Shown here: in pieces, positions 6,155 to 6,316 of the stretch
Layout of the letters: every line of letters begins with the position of its first letter
Numbering within the stretch: the first letter of the stretch is position 1
Assembly (NCBI GenBank): GCA_943326315.2
Contig: CALPSU020000153.1
Location: forward strand, 1 to 6,316
Source: Chryseobacterium gleum
GTDB lineage: Bacteria; Bacteroidota; Bacteroidia; Flavobacteriales_D; Crocinitomicaceae
DNA: 6,316 bases
Direction: 5' to 3'
Program-made: the position numbers and the translations under genes
The notes under the pieces: generated by a model
What the model was told of the DNA's origin: nothing
The model's input: the letters and a program-made list of their open reading frames with translations, nothing else
Database searches by the model: none

Positions 6155-6316
6155 TTAATTAATTTCTTTTTGATCAATTTCTATTATTCCTGTTTGCTTT
6201 AAAGTTGAAAGCAACTCTTCTTCTGAAAATTGAGAATTTTCAGAATGTCTAAGTTCTATTACAAACTTATCATCTGTTGTTCTTGGATCAGGGTTTTGAG
6301 CAGGCATACCAGGTAA
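6155..6316 (-). CDS. actD: Alternative complex III subunit ActD, C-terminal fragment
   Basis: The minus strand is open from the window edge to TAA at 6157-6155, encoding the last 53 residues of a protein. The fragment runs from LPGMPAQNPDPRTTDDKFVI to IIEIDQKEIN and is hydrophilic, with no membrane helix in the visible part. The TTDDKFVIEL segment and the position directly before actE match the C-terminal tail of ActD (DUF3341), a small two-helix membrane subunit of alternative complex III with no cofactor. The preceding helices and the start lie outside the window. Identification relies on a short tail plus gene order, and the order act(D)-actE-actF-coxB-coxA makes any other identity unlikely. 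Confidence 0.86.
   Translation of the reverse strand, partial: LPGMPAQNPDPRTTDDKFVIELRHSENSQFSEEELLSTLKQTGIIEIDQKEIN

Noticed and set aside
1..6316. A mobile element, CRISPR array, RNA gene or defence system
   Set aside because: No transposase or integrase frame, regularly spaced repeats, tRNA- or rRNA-like sequence, or toxin-antitoxin pair is visible; the window is filled by conserved respiratory and repair genes.

Overview
The window is about 6.3 kb of AT-rich DNA from a member of the Bacteroidota, most likely Flavobacteriales. The evidence is the act-cox gene order, the flavobacterial style of CoxA, CoxB and RuvB, the lack of strong Shine-Dalgarno sites, and intergenic matches to the Bacteroidota -7 promoter element (TAnnTTTG). 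I cannot name the genus. All six genes lie on the minus strand, so the genetic order runs from high to low coordinates.

Layout in transcription order: the 3' end of actD (6316-6155), actE (6100-5375, monohaem cytochrome c lipoprotein), actF (5341-4139, polytopic membrane subunit), coxB (4085-2844, oxidase subunit II with the CuA site), coxA (2811-991, oxidase subunit I with haem a and haem a3-CuB), an intrinsic terminator (stem 972-947), and ruvB (922-1, cut by the window edge). Gaps inside the act-cox block are 32-54 bp, so this is very probably one operon whose upstream part (actA, actB, actC and the rest of actD) lies beyond position 6316. No stretch of 300 bases lacks a gene.

Together the genes encode the terminal half of an aerobic respiratory chain. 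Alternative complex III (Act proteins) oxidises menaquinol and passes electrons through its haem c subunits, including ActE, to CuA of CoxB. From there they go to haem a and the haem a3-CuB centre of CoxA, where O2 is reduced and protons are pumped. CoxB carries no fused cytochrome c domain, so the oxidase is aa3-type rather than caa3-type, fitting direct transfer within an ACIII-aa3 supercomplex as known in Flavobacterium. Subunits III and IV are not in the window.

This is core, conserved metabolism. I found no mobile element, CRISPR array, RNA gene or defence-like system, and nothing that supports a new biological system. The points worth a second look are smaller: a Lys in place of the usual CuA-loop Glu, a long insert and two extra helices in CoxB, a His-rich CoxA N-terminus, near-identical 3' ends of actE and coxB, and a ruvB frame with no ATG that begins just after a terminator whose T-tract doubles as a promoter-like element.
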